A DNA stretch of 40,370 bases from a virus: positions 1 to 40,370 of the IMG/VR virus record IMGVR_UViG_3300022682_000027; one strand, given 5' to 3'. The notes below the pieces were generated by a model, which was not told the origin of the DNA, did not search any database, and worked only from the letters and a program-made list of their open reading frames with translations. Both the position numbers and the translations under genes were made by a program. This document shows, in pieces, positions 23,415-31,287 of the stretch (the first letter of the stretch is position 1; each line of letters begins with the position of its first letter).

Positions 23415-26400
23415 GCTGCTCCCTTTGCACTCGCCTCGGTGAGCTCATCCATGACAATCTTCTCGATAAGCATCTCCTGGATCTCCCGGGAATGGGTGAT
23501 GATGATCGTGTGGCTTCGTCCGGACTGCCGGTGAGCCTCTTCGATCATCCGGTAGAACCTCTCTTTCGCTTCCGGATCCAGGGCACCATCTGCCTCATCC
23601 TGTATTGCCGTGAGAAACTGAATGCCGGTGTTCTTCGCACGAATGATACCGAACGCGTCATAGATCGCTTTCTTTATCCAGACGCCTTCACCTCCTGAGA
23701 GGGTACTGAGCTCCTGCTCGCTTCCGGATTCGGTGTCATGGATGTAGATAAGAAAGTCCTCGATCTGCTTCGTTTTCTTTCCGGATCCGCCGATCCTTGT
23801 AGTTCGGAATTCAACCCGGAAACGGCTGTCGTACGCTGCCTGAAGGAGGCTATTTGCTACCTGGGCGATAGACGGGGCGAGGTTGTCCAGCTCAAGTGCC
23901 TGAATCCCGTCAGGACCGCACGCCCTTGAGAGTAATCCCCATTCGTCAGCATCGTGTTTCTGTTTCACTGATTCTGATCGTATCTTCTCAGCCTTCTTCC
24001 CGGTTTCTTTGAGCTCATCAATTGCCCTGGTGTAGTAATCAATATTGTTCGTGATCTGCCGGACCTCTTCAGTTACTCGCTCAATTTCGATCTGCAGCTC
24101 CTCACGGGCCGTGGTGGCATCCTCAAGCGCTCCTTGAAGTCCATGTACCAAAACCGCCTCTTCAAGCTTCCTGACGGCACCACTGAGCTCTGCTTCCTGT
24201 TTTTCGAGCATGCCGATCTTTTCTTCTGCTGCTTCGATCTTCGCATGGGCGACCTCAGCCCGGCTTACCACTTCCCGTTCTGCATCCGGTTCGATCCATT
24301 CAAGGTCAGCGTTAATCTGTTCCAGCTCCCCCTGGCGTGGGAATAGAACAGGATACACTTCTTCAGGGTCTTCGACCCCTTCAATCTGAGCATCGTAAGC
24401 ACCGATCGCTTCATTGATGCCGATAAGCTCTTTCTGGTGCCGGTCTCGTTCTTCCTCAAGCTTTTTCCGTTCGTCCATCCATGCTTCAAGGCGATCAGCA
24501 GGCCAGCTCTGCCCGCAAGTAGGGCAGGAATCAGACACTTCCTCGGAAAGCTTCTCGCCGATTGTGTTGATCCTAGTGTTGAGTGCATTCTGTCGGATTA
24601 CCTTTTCTGTCTTGAGTTTCTCTATTCTCTTCCGTTCATCATTTGCTTCCTTCTGTTTCCGGTAATACGCGTCCTTCTGATGGGATATCTTTTCTTGATA
24701 CCTAGAGAATTCCTTTTCAATCTCCTGCTTCTTAGAAGTGAGATCCCGATATTCACTCAATGCTTTTTCGGCTGATCCCTTCTTCTCAACAGCCCTCTCG
24801 TAGGTTCTGATCTCATCTCTAAGCTCTCCGATTTGATGGATCACTTCTCCGAGCTTGTACTCAGCTTCCTGACGCTGCTTTTGGGCTTCCTCCTGTTTTT
24901 CCATGCGCTTGAGAAGGTCAGCCTCTTTTGCAGTGATAGCTTCGTATCGTTCCTGCAGCGGTGGGATGGCTTTCTTTTTCTCAGCTTCATCCTCCTTGGC
25001 CTGGGAAAAAGATCCTTCAAGGTCAGCTTTTTTGGAGAGCTGCTCATCAAGTACATGCAGCTTACCAGCATTGAGATTCACCTCTGCCATGATTGATTTC
25101 TCTTTCTCCCTTGCCGTATCGCTAAAGCCCTGCAGGTAATCAAGTCCTGCCAGCTCACGGAAAAGACTCTTGCGCTCTCCCTTGGTTGCGTCAGAGAGGT
25201 CAGGGTTTCCTTTCGTCGATCGCTGGGAGATGAATGCACTTCTGAGGTACAGAGAGAGGGACCCGAATAGCGAATCAATCGCGATCATGTAAGGCTCTTT
25301 CCTGCCATTGATCTCAGGAAGGGGAGCCCACTCGCTATTGCCTGACCTGCTGTAGAGGTAGTATTCGACCGATCCTGATTTGTTCTGTCCATCGATCTTC
25401 ATGATTGACCGGTACTGGACGCCGGTCCTCTCGTCGGTAAAGTCAATCTCTCTCCAGCTGTCCCGAAGAAAAAAGTGATCCTGGAGCTTCCCGTCGCGGG
25501 TAAGAAGGCTCGGCCATGGGTGCATATTCTCAATGAGGGTAGTTTTCCCTTTCCCGTTCGAGCCGATGAGTCCGATCAACCCAGGGGAATAATCCCGGAA
25601 ATCGATCTCAATCGTCTCAAGGCCGGTGCCTCGATTGATCCCGATTGCTCCCCGGAGGCTAAGACGATCTAGCCTGATCGCAGCCCCCCCATGGCCGGAA
25701 GCGCCTTTTTCGGCCTCAGCTTCCAGCTCATCCGCCTTTTGTAGTATACTTTTTGATACATCTTGAGATGAGTTTTCAAGGTAAATCTTGAGTTTATCCT
25801 TGAGGTGCTCAGCCTCGGCAATCTCTCCGGCCCGAACTGTCTCGGTCGGGAGGATGTTCAGGGTTACCCGGGAACCAGGAAGCGCTCCGCGGGAAGTGGT
25901 AAGGTCGTCAAGAATGTGATCGATATTCGGCGCGTCCTCCGCTCTGCAGGTAATCTCTACCCAGGTAAGCTTTCCGGACACGTCGGATTCATAACTCCAC
26001 ATCGAATTGGTGGTAGCTTCGATCTTCACCCGCTGAGGCTGGGGGAGCTGGATCCGCTCGACAGATACCTTGTGATCTTCGAAGAGATCGTCACCGTCCT
26101 CGATGGTAACCAGGTTAAACCCAGCCTGATGAGTCTCCCCCCAGTTCGTTGGATAGATAGATCCCGGGTAGTAGGCTTGCAGGTCTCCGATCCTCTGGGG
26201 CTCGTGGATATCTCCCAGGGCGATATAGTCAGCCCCAACGGAGGCCAGTTCGTCATAGGTAACCGCCATTCCAGAAGAATCAGCGGTCCAGCCGGTTGCA
26301 CTCTTGCTTCCAACTACCTGCCCGTGGTATAATAACAGCGTCGGTAAGTCTTTTTCCTTTGTGGCTGCCAACCCAAGAAACAGACTTTTTAACGCCGATC

Positions 26401-26857
26401 GGGCCGCCTCACTGGCGGCTTCTTTCATTTCAGCCATGATCCACTTCTTCGATGGCTCTGGTACACCGAAAATCTGCAGTGATGCGGAGGGCCCGCGATT
26501 TGCAACGACCCGCTCTTTCTCCAGGTAGTAACTTACGCCCGGCTGCAGGATGGTTATTCCCCAGCGGCTTTCGACCTGACTAAAGATATCAAGGCTACCT
26601 GCTGCATCATGGGAAGGGGTACCGTAGATCATCACCACAGGGGCGATATCAGCAAGTAGCCTAATCCTCTCGACAAACTCGTTGAACATACTTCCTGCTG
26701 AATTTGCAATCGGTCCGTCCCAAGTATCCCCTGCAATTGCGATCACATCAGGGTTCTGTTTTTTCGCTTCTTCCTGGATAGTCTCGAGACTCCTGAAGCA
26801 TTCTTCTGCCCGGGAGGCACGAAGGTGTAAGTCTGCTGTGTGAAAAATGGTGATCAT
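23411..26857 (-). CDS. Fused SbcD-SbcC (Mre11-Rad50) nuclease/ATPase
   Basis: 1148 residues, one chain for what is usually two proteins. Residues 1-~390 are the Mre11-type phosphoesterase: TADLH (D9, H11), AGDTWDG (D44), YGTPSHD, LLYHGQVVG and YIALGDIHEP. From about 405 comes the SbcC/Rad50 ATPase: Walker A GSNGKGKTT (about 430), two long coiled coils, the zinc hook CPTCGQSWP (about 775), the signature LSGGEG (about 1050) and Walker B TAIQDEAD (about 1090), ending with the ITHS switch. It trims DNA ends and hairpins. The ATG at 26857 overlaps the previous stop. It is the largest gene of the replication block and probably feeds a strand-annealing pathway. Confidence 0.93.
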   Translation of the reverse strand: MITIFHTADLHLRASRAEECFRSLETIQEEAKKQNPDVIAIAGDTWDGPIANSAGSMFNEFVERIRLLADIAPVVMIYGTPSHDAAGSLDIFSQVESRWGITILQPGVSYYLEKERVVANRGPSASLQIFGVPEPSKKWIMAEMKEAASEAARSALKSLFLGLAATKEKDLPTLLLYHGQVVGSKSATGWTADSSGMAVTYDELASVGADYIALGDIHEPQRIGDLQAYYPGSIYPTNWGETHQAGFNLVTIEDGDDLFEDHKVSVERIQLPQPQRVKIEATTNSMWSYESDVSGKLTWVEITCRAEDAPNIDHILDDLTTSRGALPGSRVTLNILPTETVRAGEIAEAEHLKDKLKIYLENSSQDVSKSILQKADELEAEAEKGASGHGGAAIRLDRLSLRGAIGINRGTGLETIEIDFRDYSPGLIGLIGSNGKGKTTLIENMHPWPSLLTRDGKLQDHFFLRDSWREIDFTDERTGVQYRSIMKIDGQNKSGSVEYYLYSRSGNSEWAPLPEINGRKEPYMIAIDSLFGSLSLYLRSAFISQRSTKGNPDLSDATKGERKSLFRELAGLDYLQGFSDTAREKEKSIMAEVNLNAGKLHVLDEQLSKKADLEGSFSQAKEDEAEKKKAIPPLQERYEAITAKEADLLKRMEKQEEAQKQRQEAEYKLGEVIHQIGELRDEIRTYERAVEKKGSAEKALSEYRDLTSKKQEIEKEFSRYQEKISHQKDAYYRKQKEANDERKRIEKLKTEKVIRQNALNTRINTIGEKLSEEVSDSCPTCGQSWPADRLEAWMDERKKLEEERDRHQKELIGINEAIGAYDAQIEGVEDPEEVYPVLFPRQGELEQINADLEWIEPDAEREVVSRAEVAHAKIEAAEEKIGMLEKQEAELSGAVRKLEEAVLVHGLQGALEDATTAREELQIEIERVTEEVRQITNNIDYYTRAIDELKETGKKAEKIRSESVKQKHDADEWGLLSRACGPDGIQALELDNLAPSIAQVANSLLQAAYDSRFRVEFRTTRIGGSGKKTKQIEDFLIYIHDTESGSEQELSTLSGGEGVWIKKAIYDAFGIIRAKNTGIQFLTAIQDEADGALDPEAKERFYRMIEEAHRQSGRSHTIIITHSREIQEMLIEKIVMDELTEASAKGAA

Positions 26858-27027
26858 ATTCTCTCCTCTCTCAGTAGTTTGACATGGACATAAGCTAAAG
26901 AATCGAGCCCATGCCTTCGTCTTATGCTTCTTCGTGCAACGCCGTACGCCGCATCACGATTAGCTGCATAGATATCAATCTCCCCGGAGAATCCCTCCGA
27001 GGAGTAGGTAAAGGTAAACTTCCTCAT
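26854..27027 (-). CDS. Small unknown basic protein
   Basis: 57 residues from ATG 27027 (MRKFTFTYSSEGFSGEIDIY). It overlaps the upstream stop by four bases (ATGA) and the nuclease start by four. The pattern is strand-strand-helix (ANRDAAYGVARRSIRRRHGL) with many Arg. It has the proportions of small phage DNA- or protein-binding factors; no family was recognised. Confidence 0.65.
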   Translation of the reverse strand: MRKFTFTYSSEGFSGEIDIYAANRDAAYGVARRSIRRRHGLDSLAYVHVKLLREERI

Positions 27028-27998
27028 GCCGCACCTGCGTACTTTTCGCATCGCTTCACAAGGTTCTTAAGGTCGTCGATACTTTGGTTCTCAAGATCAT
27101 CGAGAGCAGATTGGACTATCTGCTTTCCTTTCCCAGGGAGGGAGCCAGATTCGAGAAACCCTTCCAGTGAAACAACCAGGTCCTGCCGTTCGTTTGAGGG
27201 TTGCTCATCAATCTCCGGAAACTCATCTTCTGGAACCTCTTCCCATTGAGTAACATCCATGAGCGCAGCATCGTCAACATTTGGAGCCTCGATCTGCTGT
27301 TGCGCGACGTTCCCGCCATAAAGTGCCCTGACACCTCCGGTGAGAGAGTTTGCCGCAGCCTGGAGGACCATCTTATTTTTGCTGTTGATAATGATCCGGC
27401 TGGTGAGAAACTCTACCTCACTGTCTGGAGAGTCATTTTTTTCGAAGAGGCCGGCGAATCCACGAGGCATCCCGAGCATTGAGGTAATCGCCCTGGCTCT
27501 TGCGCCGGTGTTTGCACGCTGTCTCCCGAATTTCATGAACTCGATCCGGGTCTTGGCAAGCTCTTTCTCGGTGTACTCCCGAGTGGTTTTCTGTTTGTTT
27601 TTCCACTCAGTCTTCCCGTTGATCTTCGCCTCTTCGGTTCTGATATCCGCGTCCCATTCGTATTCACAGACATCGCCGAGCTCGTAGTTGCCGTCAGGAC
27701 TCATCCTCATTCCCTGGCTTGTACCGACCCAGCATGCTGGACCTTCTTTCCGGGTAACGTCCACACGGGGAGGGAAGCTGATACCAGCGGCCTCTCCGAT
27801 CCTGCAGATTACGAAGTCCTTCGGCATGTAGGTTGACTGCTTTGGGCTCCACATCTCGTGGCATTCGTCCTTGCGGACCTTCGTGACTTCCACATGGACT
27901 TCCACCAGGGGGGAGAGTTCACGAAAGTGGCTCTCCTTGGTGAGGTCCACCGCGTAAGGGTGGGCCTCTTTGAACTTCTTCGCTTCACTGATCGTCAT
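27024..27998 (-). CDS. Putative single-strand annealing recombination protein
   Basis: 324 residues. It has a metal- or substrate-like core (KDECHEMWSPKQSTYMPKDF, CRIGEAAGISFPPRVDVTRK) and FGRQRANTGARARAITSMLG, similar in style to the RxxAxTGAxxRAIR segment of phage recombinases. A Gln/Glu/Asp-rich linker and a C-terminal helical domain (DLVVSLEGFLESGSLPGKGK; ALDDLENQSIDDLKNL) follow. It lies just upstream of the SbcDC fusion and ssb, which fits an exonuclease/annealing set. The exact family (RecT, Erf or Rad52-like) cannot be settled by eye. Confidence 0.55.
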   Translation of the reverse strand: MTISEAKKFKEAHPYAVDLTKESHFRELSPLVEVHVEVTKVRKDECHEMWSPKQSTYMPKDFVICRIGEAAGISFPPRVDVTRKEGPACWVGTSQGMRMSPDGNYELGDVCEYEWDADIRTEEAKINGKTEWKNKQKTTREYTEKELAKTRIEFMKFGRQRANTGARARAITSMLGMPRGFAGLFEKNDSPDSEVEFLTSRIIINSKNKMVLQAAANSLTGGVRALYGGNVAQQQIEAPNVDDAALMDVTQWEEVPEDEFPEIDEQPSNERQDLVVSLEGFLESGSLPGKGKQIVQSALDDLENQSIDDLKNLVKRCEKYAGAA

Positions 27999-28001
27999 GA
28001 C

Positions 28002-28187
28002 TTACGCCTCCGTCAGTTGGTACCCGGCTTTCTCTATCCGGGCTCGTGCCTCCTGTAGGGCCCCTTCAAGGAGCTCTCCAGCCTGCTGGACAGTGGGAGC
28101 CTCTGCGGTGCAATCCAGCTGCATTGCTCCCTTTGCTGATTGCTTCACGTTCATCCGAACGCGAGTGTTTGGTGTGGTCGCTTCCAT
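28002..28187 (-). CDS. Small unknown early protein
   Basis: 61 residues (MEATTPNTRVRMNVKQSAKG...). The start overlaps the upstream stop (TAATG) and the end lies three bases before the annealing-protein gene. One strand (RMNVKQSAKGAMQLDCTAEA) is followed by a helix (QQAGELLEGALQEARARIEK). The proteins in this stretch look like accessory factors of the recombination operon. No family was recognised. Confidence 0.65.
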   Translation of the reverse strand: MEATTPNTRVRMNVKQSAKGAMQLDCTAEAPTVQQAGELLEGALQEARARIEKAGYQLTEA

Positions 28188-28429
28188 TATGCGATCCTCC
28201 TGTCTCTGAAATATTCCGCGGTCTCTTTTATGACGCGGTCTTGAAGTTCTGAATCGAGGACCTTGTCCCGGTCAAAGACGTCGGTCATATCAATTCCCAA
28301 TACCGTTACCCTCCAGTCGTCAACCAATCCGAACTCGGTAAGCTCGACATCTACCTCGACTGTTACCGGATCGCCGGTCTTTTCGGTAAGCATGTGCTCT
28401 GTTTCGTACCTAAATCCGAATCCTTTCAT
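28187..28429 (-). CDS. First gene of the recombination operon, unknown
   Basis: 80 residues beginning MKGFGFRYETEHMLTEKTGD, acidic and strand-rich (PVTVEVDVELTEFGLVDDWR), ending in a basic helix (VIKETAEYFRDRRIA). AAGGAG lies eight bases before the ATG at 28429. It is first after the consensus promoter at 28466-28494, so its level should follow that switch. Function unknown. Confidence 0.65.
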   Translation of the reverse strand: MKGFGFRYETEHMLTEKTGDPVTVEVDVELTEFGLVDDWRVTVLGIDMTDVFDRDKVLDSELQDRVIKETAEYFRDRRIA

Positions 28430-28456
28430 GGTTTACTCCTTGCTTTGTATTGTATC

Positions 28457-28505
28457 TGCAAATACATAATACATCATATAACAATGCATGTCAAATGTAT
28501 TTGCA
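28457..28505. promoter_or_regulatory. Inverted-repeat operator between two divergent promoters
   Basis: TGCAAATACAT (28457-28467) and ATGTATTTGCA (28495-28505) form a perfect 11-bp inverted repeat. Each arm overlaps one promoter: the left arm runs into the -10 of the leftward promoter, and the right arm covers the -35 of the rightward one. A dimer pair or looped repressor bound here would control both directions. The adjacent ribbon-helix-helix protein is the obvious candidate. Confidence 0.75.
28466..28494 (-). promoter_or_regulatory. Leftward sigma70-type promoter for the recombination operon
   Basis: Minus strand: TTGACA (28494-28489), a 17-base spacer, then TATTAT (28471-28466). It stands 37 bases upstream of the first gene. 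Spacing is ideal and the -35 is consensus. Confidence 0.85.
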
Positions 28506-28529
28506 TTTTATTTGCTATGCGTGTATATT
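28501..28529 (+). promoter_or_regulatory. Rightward promoter giving a leaderless message
   Basis: TTGCAT (28501-28506), 17 bases, TATATT (28524-28529). The ATG of the ribbon-helix-helix gene begins at 28536, exactly where transcription should start, and there is no ribosome binding site. The message is therefore probably leaderless. Confidence 0.7.
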
Positions 28530-28535
28530 GTTAAT

Positions 28536-28709
28536 ATGAAGAAGAATAAGAAGAACTATACTTTTAGATTTGATCCAGAGATGATAGACAAGGTTGAAGA
28601 GGTGGCGAAAAGAGAAAAGCGATCCAGAACTAATATGATCGAAGTGATGGTTGATGCTTATCTTGAGAAAAGCGATCCCGGATATACTGATCAACGGCCT
28701 TCTCAATAA
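28536..28709 (+). CDS. Ribbon-helix-helix regulator, likely autorepressor
   Basis: 57 residues (MKKNKKNYTFRFDPEMIDKV, then EEVAKREKRSRTNMIEVMVD). The strand YTFRF and two helices separated by RSRT match Arc/CopG-type DNA-binding proteins, which act as dimers or tetramers on short inverted repeats. It is the only plus-strand gene of this region. A longer frame starting at 28488 would cross the promoter and is rejected. Its last 80 bases run antisense to another ribbon-helix-helix gene of the same length (28630-28803). It probably represses the two promoters at 28457-28529. Confidence 0.75.
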   Translation: MKKNKKNYTFRFDPEMIDKVEEVAKREKRSRTNMIEVMVDAYLEKSDPGYTDQRPSQ

Positions 28710-28803
28710 TCGCAGTCCTGCTGGTTTTTTCTTCTTTTGCCCGTTCGTCCAGAAAAGAAATCAGAACTGGCGACATTCTCAATGTAAACGGTCTCTTCTT
28801 CAC
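28630..28803 (-). CDS. Second ribbon-helix-helix protein, convergent and overlapping
   Basis: 57 residues from GTG 28803, with AAGGAGGTGAT just upstream; the GTG overlaps the stop of the helicase gene (GTGA). It begins VKKRPFTLRMSPVLISFLDE, then RAKEEKTSRTAIIEKAVDQY: the same strand/helix/SRT/helix plan as the opposing gene, but with different residues. It ends the helicase operon. A longer start at 28845 would lie inside the helicase gene. The tail-to-tail overlap means each transcript covers 80 bases of the other message. Confidence 0.7.
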   Translation of the reverse strand: MKKRPFTLRMSPVLISFLDERAKEEKTSRTAIIEKAVDQYIRDRFSQDKHQPSLRSY

Positions 28804-30314
28804 GCTATCACCTCCTTGAATCTCTCTCTTACCCTCTCTAAGCACCTATAAAGCTCGTCCTGATTCATTTCATCAAGTTTCTTCCCTTCGGCCTTCACCG
28901 TCGCTGAGAAGATCCGTATCTTCGCCCGTTCAGATCCTGCTCGTGTCCTGGACAGTACGAGCTTTCTTATAGCGCTTATCTGGTCCCGGATTGCTTTCTC
29001 TCCGTCCGAAGGGGTGAAGAAGGGAAGGGGATCCACGCCGGTGATCCCTTCCGCCTGACTGCGGATCGGATTAATCCACGGCTTTCCTGATCCATTACCC
29101 CCTTCTGCTACCTCACTTTCACCGGATCCTTTTTTCTCACCCTTATCAGTTGCCCTGACCTGTTCAGATTCGATCTGTCCGATCGCATCGAGAAACCGGG
29201 GATCTGCAGGGCCGTAGACGTAGCCGGCGGTTTTCCCAGGACAAAGCCGGTTCGCCCGGGCAAAGCACTGTTCCAGCCAGGGGACTGATCTGATATGCGT
29301 AAGGCATGCGATGTGAGTGATCGCCGGGACGCTCAAACCTTCGTATGCCATGGCAACGGTCACAAGGGCAGGGTGGACTCCCCGCTTATATTCAGCTATC
29401 GCCTTCCTGGCCCCGGGGGTATCAGCACTGGTGGCGATAGGTACCGGGATTCCCATTCGTCGCCTCATGACCGACTGGTATCGTTTCGCCTCCTCGATGT
29501 TCGGAGATACGATCAGGAGTTGCGATCTCTCGTTGCGCTTCCGCTCCTCGATCCAATCGGCATAGCACTGATCAAGGAGCCCCTCGGCATATTCAGTCCT
29601 GAGGGCAGTGAAAAGTGCCTGAGCTGCGTAATCCCCTGACTCCTGGATACTGGAGACACTTCCCGACGATCCGTCTTCATTCTCCCATTCCGCCTCCCCG
29701 TCCAGGGTTCGGAAGTGGACCGGGGCAATCGCACCATCTGAAAGTGCATCGCTTCGGGAATAGGTAACCACTTCGGTATCATCGCGATACTTGTACTCAT
29801 CCAGAAAAGCCACCGGCTTCCCGTCTGCCCGGATGAATGTTCCGGAGGCAAGAACTACCAGGGCGGCAGCATCAACCAGCGGTGAGAGAGCCCTATGCCA
29901 GAGACTCCCCTGTGAAACATGATGAGGCTCATCGAGAAAGAGAATGTAGCGGTGATGAGAAGCTTCATGCCGGTGGATGTTCGCATCCATGCCGATTGCC
30001 TGATAGGTAGTGATGTATCCATCGCTCCCCCTGGTGAGGTCACGACTATTCCCATCGGCGGCTCTTATGCGATATGGTGATTCCCACCTCGGATCAACAA
30101 ATTCAGCCTCCCCCTGGTATTTCAGGCTATTCCGTGGGACAACCCAAAGGAGACGATCTGCAATCGTTCCGAGGAGATACTGCGCAATGATCACCGGAAG
30201 GGCGCTTTTCCCTCCCCCCGGGGTAACCGATGCAATGATGGTTTTGACCCGTTTCCCGGAAAGGATATCCCGGCAGATCCGGTCTACTTCTTCCTGATGC
30301 TTCCTTAGTGTCAA
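28800..30314 (-). CDS. SF2 (DEAD/DEAH-like) helicase
   Basis: 504 residues from TTG 30314, coupled to the previous stop (TTGA). Motif I is TPGGGKS (about 31-37), motif II LFLDEPH (about 126-132), motif III-like LASGTFIRAD, and motif VI-like EQCFARANRLCPG. The second RecA-like domain starts near 265 (RSQLLIVSPNIEEAKRYQSV). This is the general layout of phage ATP-dependent helicases such as UvsW or RecG-like proteins. The C-terminal ~100 residues are charged and helical. It may unwind replication forks or recombination intermediates. Confidence 0.85.
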   Translation of the reverse strand: MTLRKHQEEVDRICRDILSGKRVKTIIASVTPGGGKSALPVIIAQYLLGTIADRLLWVVPRNSLKYQGEAEFVDPRWESPYRIRAADGNSRDLTRGSDGYITTYQAIGMDANIHRHEASHHRYILFLDEPHHVSQGSLWHRALSPLVDAAALVVLASGTFIRADGKPVAFLDEYKYRDDTEVVTYSRSDALSDGAIAPVHFRTLDGEAEWENEDGSSGSVSSIQESGDYAAQALFTALRTEYAEGLLDQCYADWIEERKRNERSQLLIVSPNIEEAKRYQSVMRRRMGIPVPIATSADTPGARKAIAEYKRGVHPALVTVAMAYEGLSVPAITHIACLTHIRSVPWLEQCFARANRLCPGKTAGYVYGPADPRFLDAIGQIESEQVRATDKGEKKGSGESEVAEGGNGSGKPWINPIRSQAEGITGVDPLPFFTPSDGEKAIRDQISAIRKLVLSRTRAGSERAKIRIFSATVKAEGKKLDEMNQDELYRCLERVRERFKEVIA

Positions 30315-30487
30315 AACTCAGCCTCCTTTTCCAGTCTGATTACCTCCCGGGCGAGGGTCTCCAGTGCCGGATCGATGAATACCCTGCGAAGATCATCTCC
30401 CCGGGATGAGCCAGCTTTCAGAATAGACTTGATCTTCTCGCTCTTTATCTCTTCGATGAGTCTTTCAAGTTCTTGCTGTTTCGCCAT
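30311..30487 (-). CDS. Small helical protein before the helicase
   Basis: 58 residues from ATG 30487, preceded by GAGGAGAAGCA; TGA at 30311-30313 overlaps the helicase start. It starts MAKQQELERLIEEIKSEKIK, then SSRGDDLRRVFIDPALETLA, and is mostly charged helix. Tight coupling suggests it is made with the helicase and may bind it. No family was recognised. Confidence 0.7.
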   Translation of the reverse strand: MAKQQELERLIEEIKSEKIKSILKAGSSRGDDLRRVFIDPALETLAREVIRLEKEAEF

Positions 30488-30597
30488 TGCTTCTCCTCAT
30501 CGATTGTCCGAAACCCCGCCGCGATAGCAAGGGTGCCGATTATTACCACCATAAAAACCATGGTTAAAACCGATGCGATAATTGCCAATATTCTCAC
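30445..30597 (-). CDS. Small single-TM protein
   Basis: 50 residues from GTG 30597, seven bases after AAGGAGG. One hydrophobic segment (about 3-27, ILAIIASVLTMVFMVVIIGT) with Arg on the N side is followed by a basic cytoplasmic-type tail. The last 43 bases overlap the next gene in another frame, covering its ribosome binding site. Small membrane peptides like this in early phage operons often affect host division or superinfection; nothing more specific can be said. Confidence 0.6.
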   Translation of the reverse strand: MRILAIIASVLTMVFMVVIIGTLAIAAGFRTIDEEKQWRNSKNLKDSSKR

Positions 30598-30613
30598 CTT
30601 TTCCCTCCTTGTA

Positions 30614-30730
30614 GTCGGCCCGGACGGATTTGAACCGCCGACCTTCCCGCAGCTCTCCCTGCTTGGCGCCTTCTGTGAGTGATTGCTGTTGTCGGTGTGA
30701 CTGGGTGCTCTTCCGCTGAGCTACAGGCCG
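30614..30730 (-). tRNA. tRNA-like element with abnormal anticodon region
   Basis: The minus strand shows a perfect acceptor pair (CGGCCTG with CGGGCCG, then A), a good D arm (GCTC AGCGGAA GAGC) and a good T arm (GGCGG TTCAAAT CCGTC). Between them, where 17 bases of anticodon arm should be, lie about 60, with no 5-bp stem and 7-base loop. CCCAG and CTGCGGG can pair around a 48-base insert. It could be a decayed tRNA, an intron-bearing one or a tRNA mimic. The CDS at 30721-30843 stops inside its first bases. CCA is not encoded. Confidence 0.45.
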
Positions 30731-30843
30731 AGTTCGATATCGATCAGAAGATTGAGAACAGCGTGAAGATCTATCAGCCAGAACCCTTCTCCTGGATCGA
30801 TGCCTGTTAATTCAATAATGTCTTTTTGTGAAAACAGTCTCAT
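30721..30843 (-). CDS. 40-residue protein with hydrophobic C-terminal half
   Basis: ATG 30843 follows TAAGGAGGAACGC, an excellent site. The protein begins MRLFSQKDIIELTGIDPGEG and then has a Leu/Ile-rich helix (FWLIDLHAVLNLLIDIELGL). The TAG stop lies inside the 5' side of the tRNA-like element, an unusual join. It may be a small membrane-active or interaction peptide; the family is unknown. Confidence 0.6.
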   Translation of the reverse strand: MRLFSQKDIIELTGIDPGEGFWLIDLHAVLNLLIDIELGL

Positions 30844-30908
30844 GCGTTCCTCCTTACCCTGTATAGATACGGAAAACGCACGTATGACTGACTTTTTGAG
30901 AAACTTTT

Positions 30909-31229
30909 TTAAAAAAGGTGCATTTGCATGGAACTTAATAGTGATGCCTCAATGCTTTCGCTTGGATTATCCTTAAGATACTTCTCTACTTCCTTTCTTG
31001 CCTGCAAGATTGCCTCATCTACCGTACTGAAACCTGGGCACTTCGTCGTTACCTGATGGGCATGCCCACCGCATCGGCTGATGTGGATATCCCAGGTCAT
31101 GTAAAACGTTCCTTCCTTTTCGGATACCTTCACCTTCGCATAGTCCCGGCCGTCTCCCCAGCGCATCACTTCATGCTGATCAGAGAAATTGCCATAGAGA
31201 TCGATCATGCCACCGTTAAGAGGATGCAT
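30909..31229 (-). CDS. Small unknown early protein
   Basis: 106 residues from ATG 31229 (MHPLNGGMIDLYGNFSDQHE), with GAGGTG five bases upstream, preferred to a GTG five codons earlier. A strand region (DYAKVKVSEKEGTFYMTWDI) with His and Cys (HISRCGGHAHQVTTKCPGF) is followed by a helix with DEAILQARKEVEKYLKDNP. The HxxxCxxHxH stretch could bind a metal. Unknown family; it belongs to the run of small early genes. Confidence 0.65.
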   Translation of the reverse strand: MHPLNGGMIDLYGNFSDQHEVMRWGDGRDYAKVKVSEKEGTFYMTWDIHISRCGGHAHQVTTKCPGFSTVDEAILQARKEVEKYLKDNPSESIEASLLSSMQMHLF

Positions 31230-31287
31230 AAACTCACCTCTCAATCATCACCGTTTGTAAAATGATTTGTCTCTCCATGTTTATGAC

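Noticed and set aside
25805-26332. 175-codon plus-strand frame opposite the nuclease gene
   Set aside because: Antisense of a gene with all catalytic motifs; no start signals.
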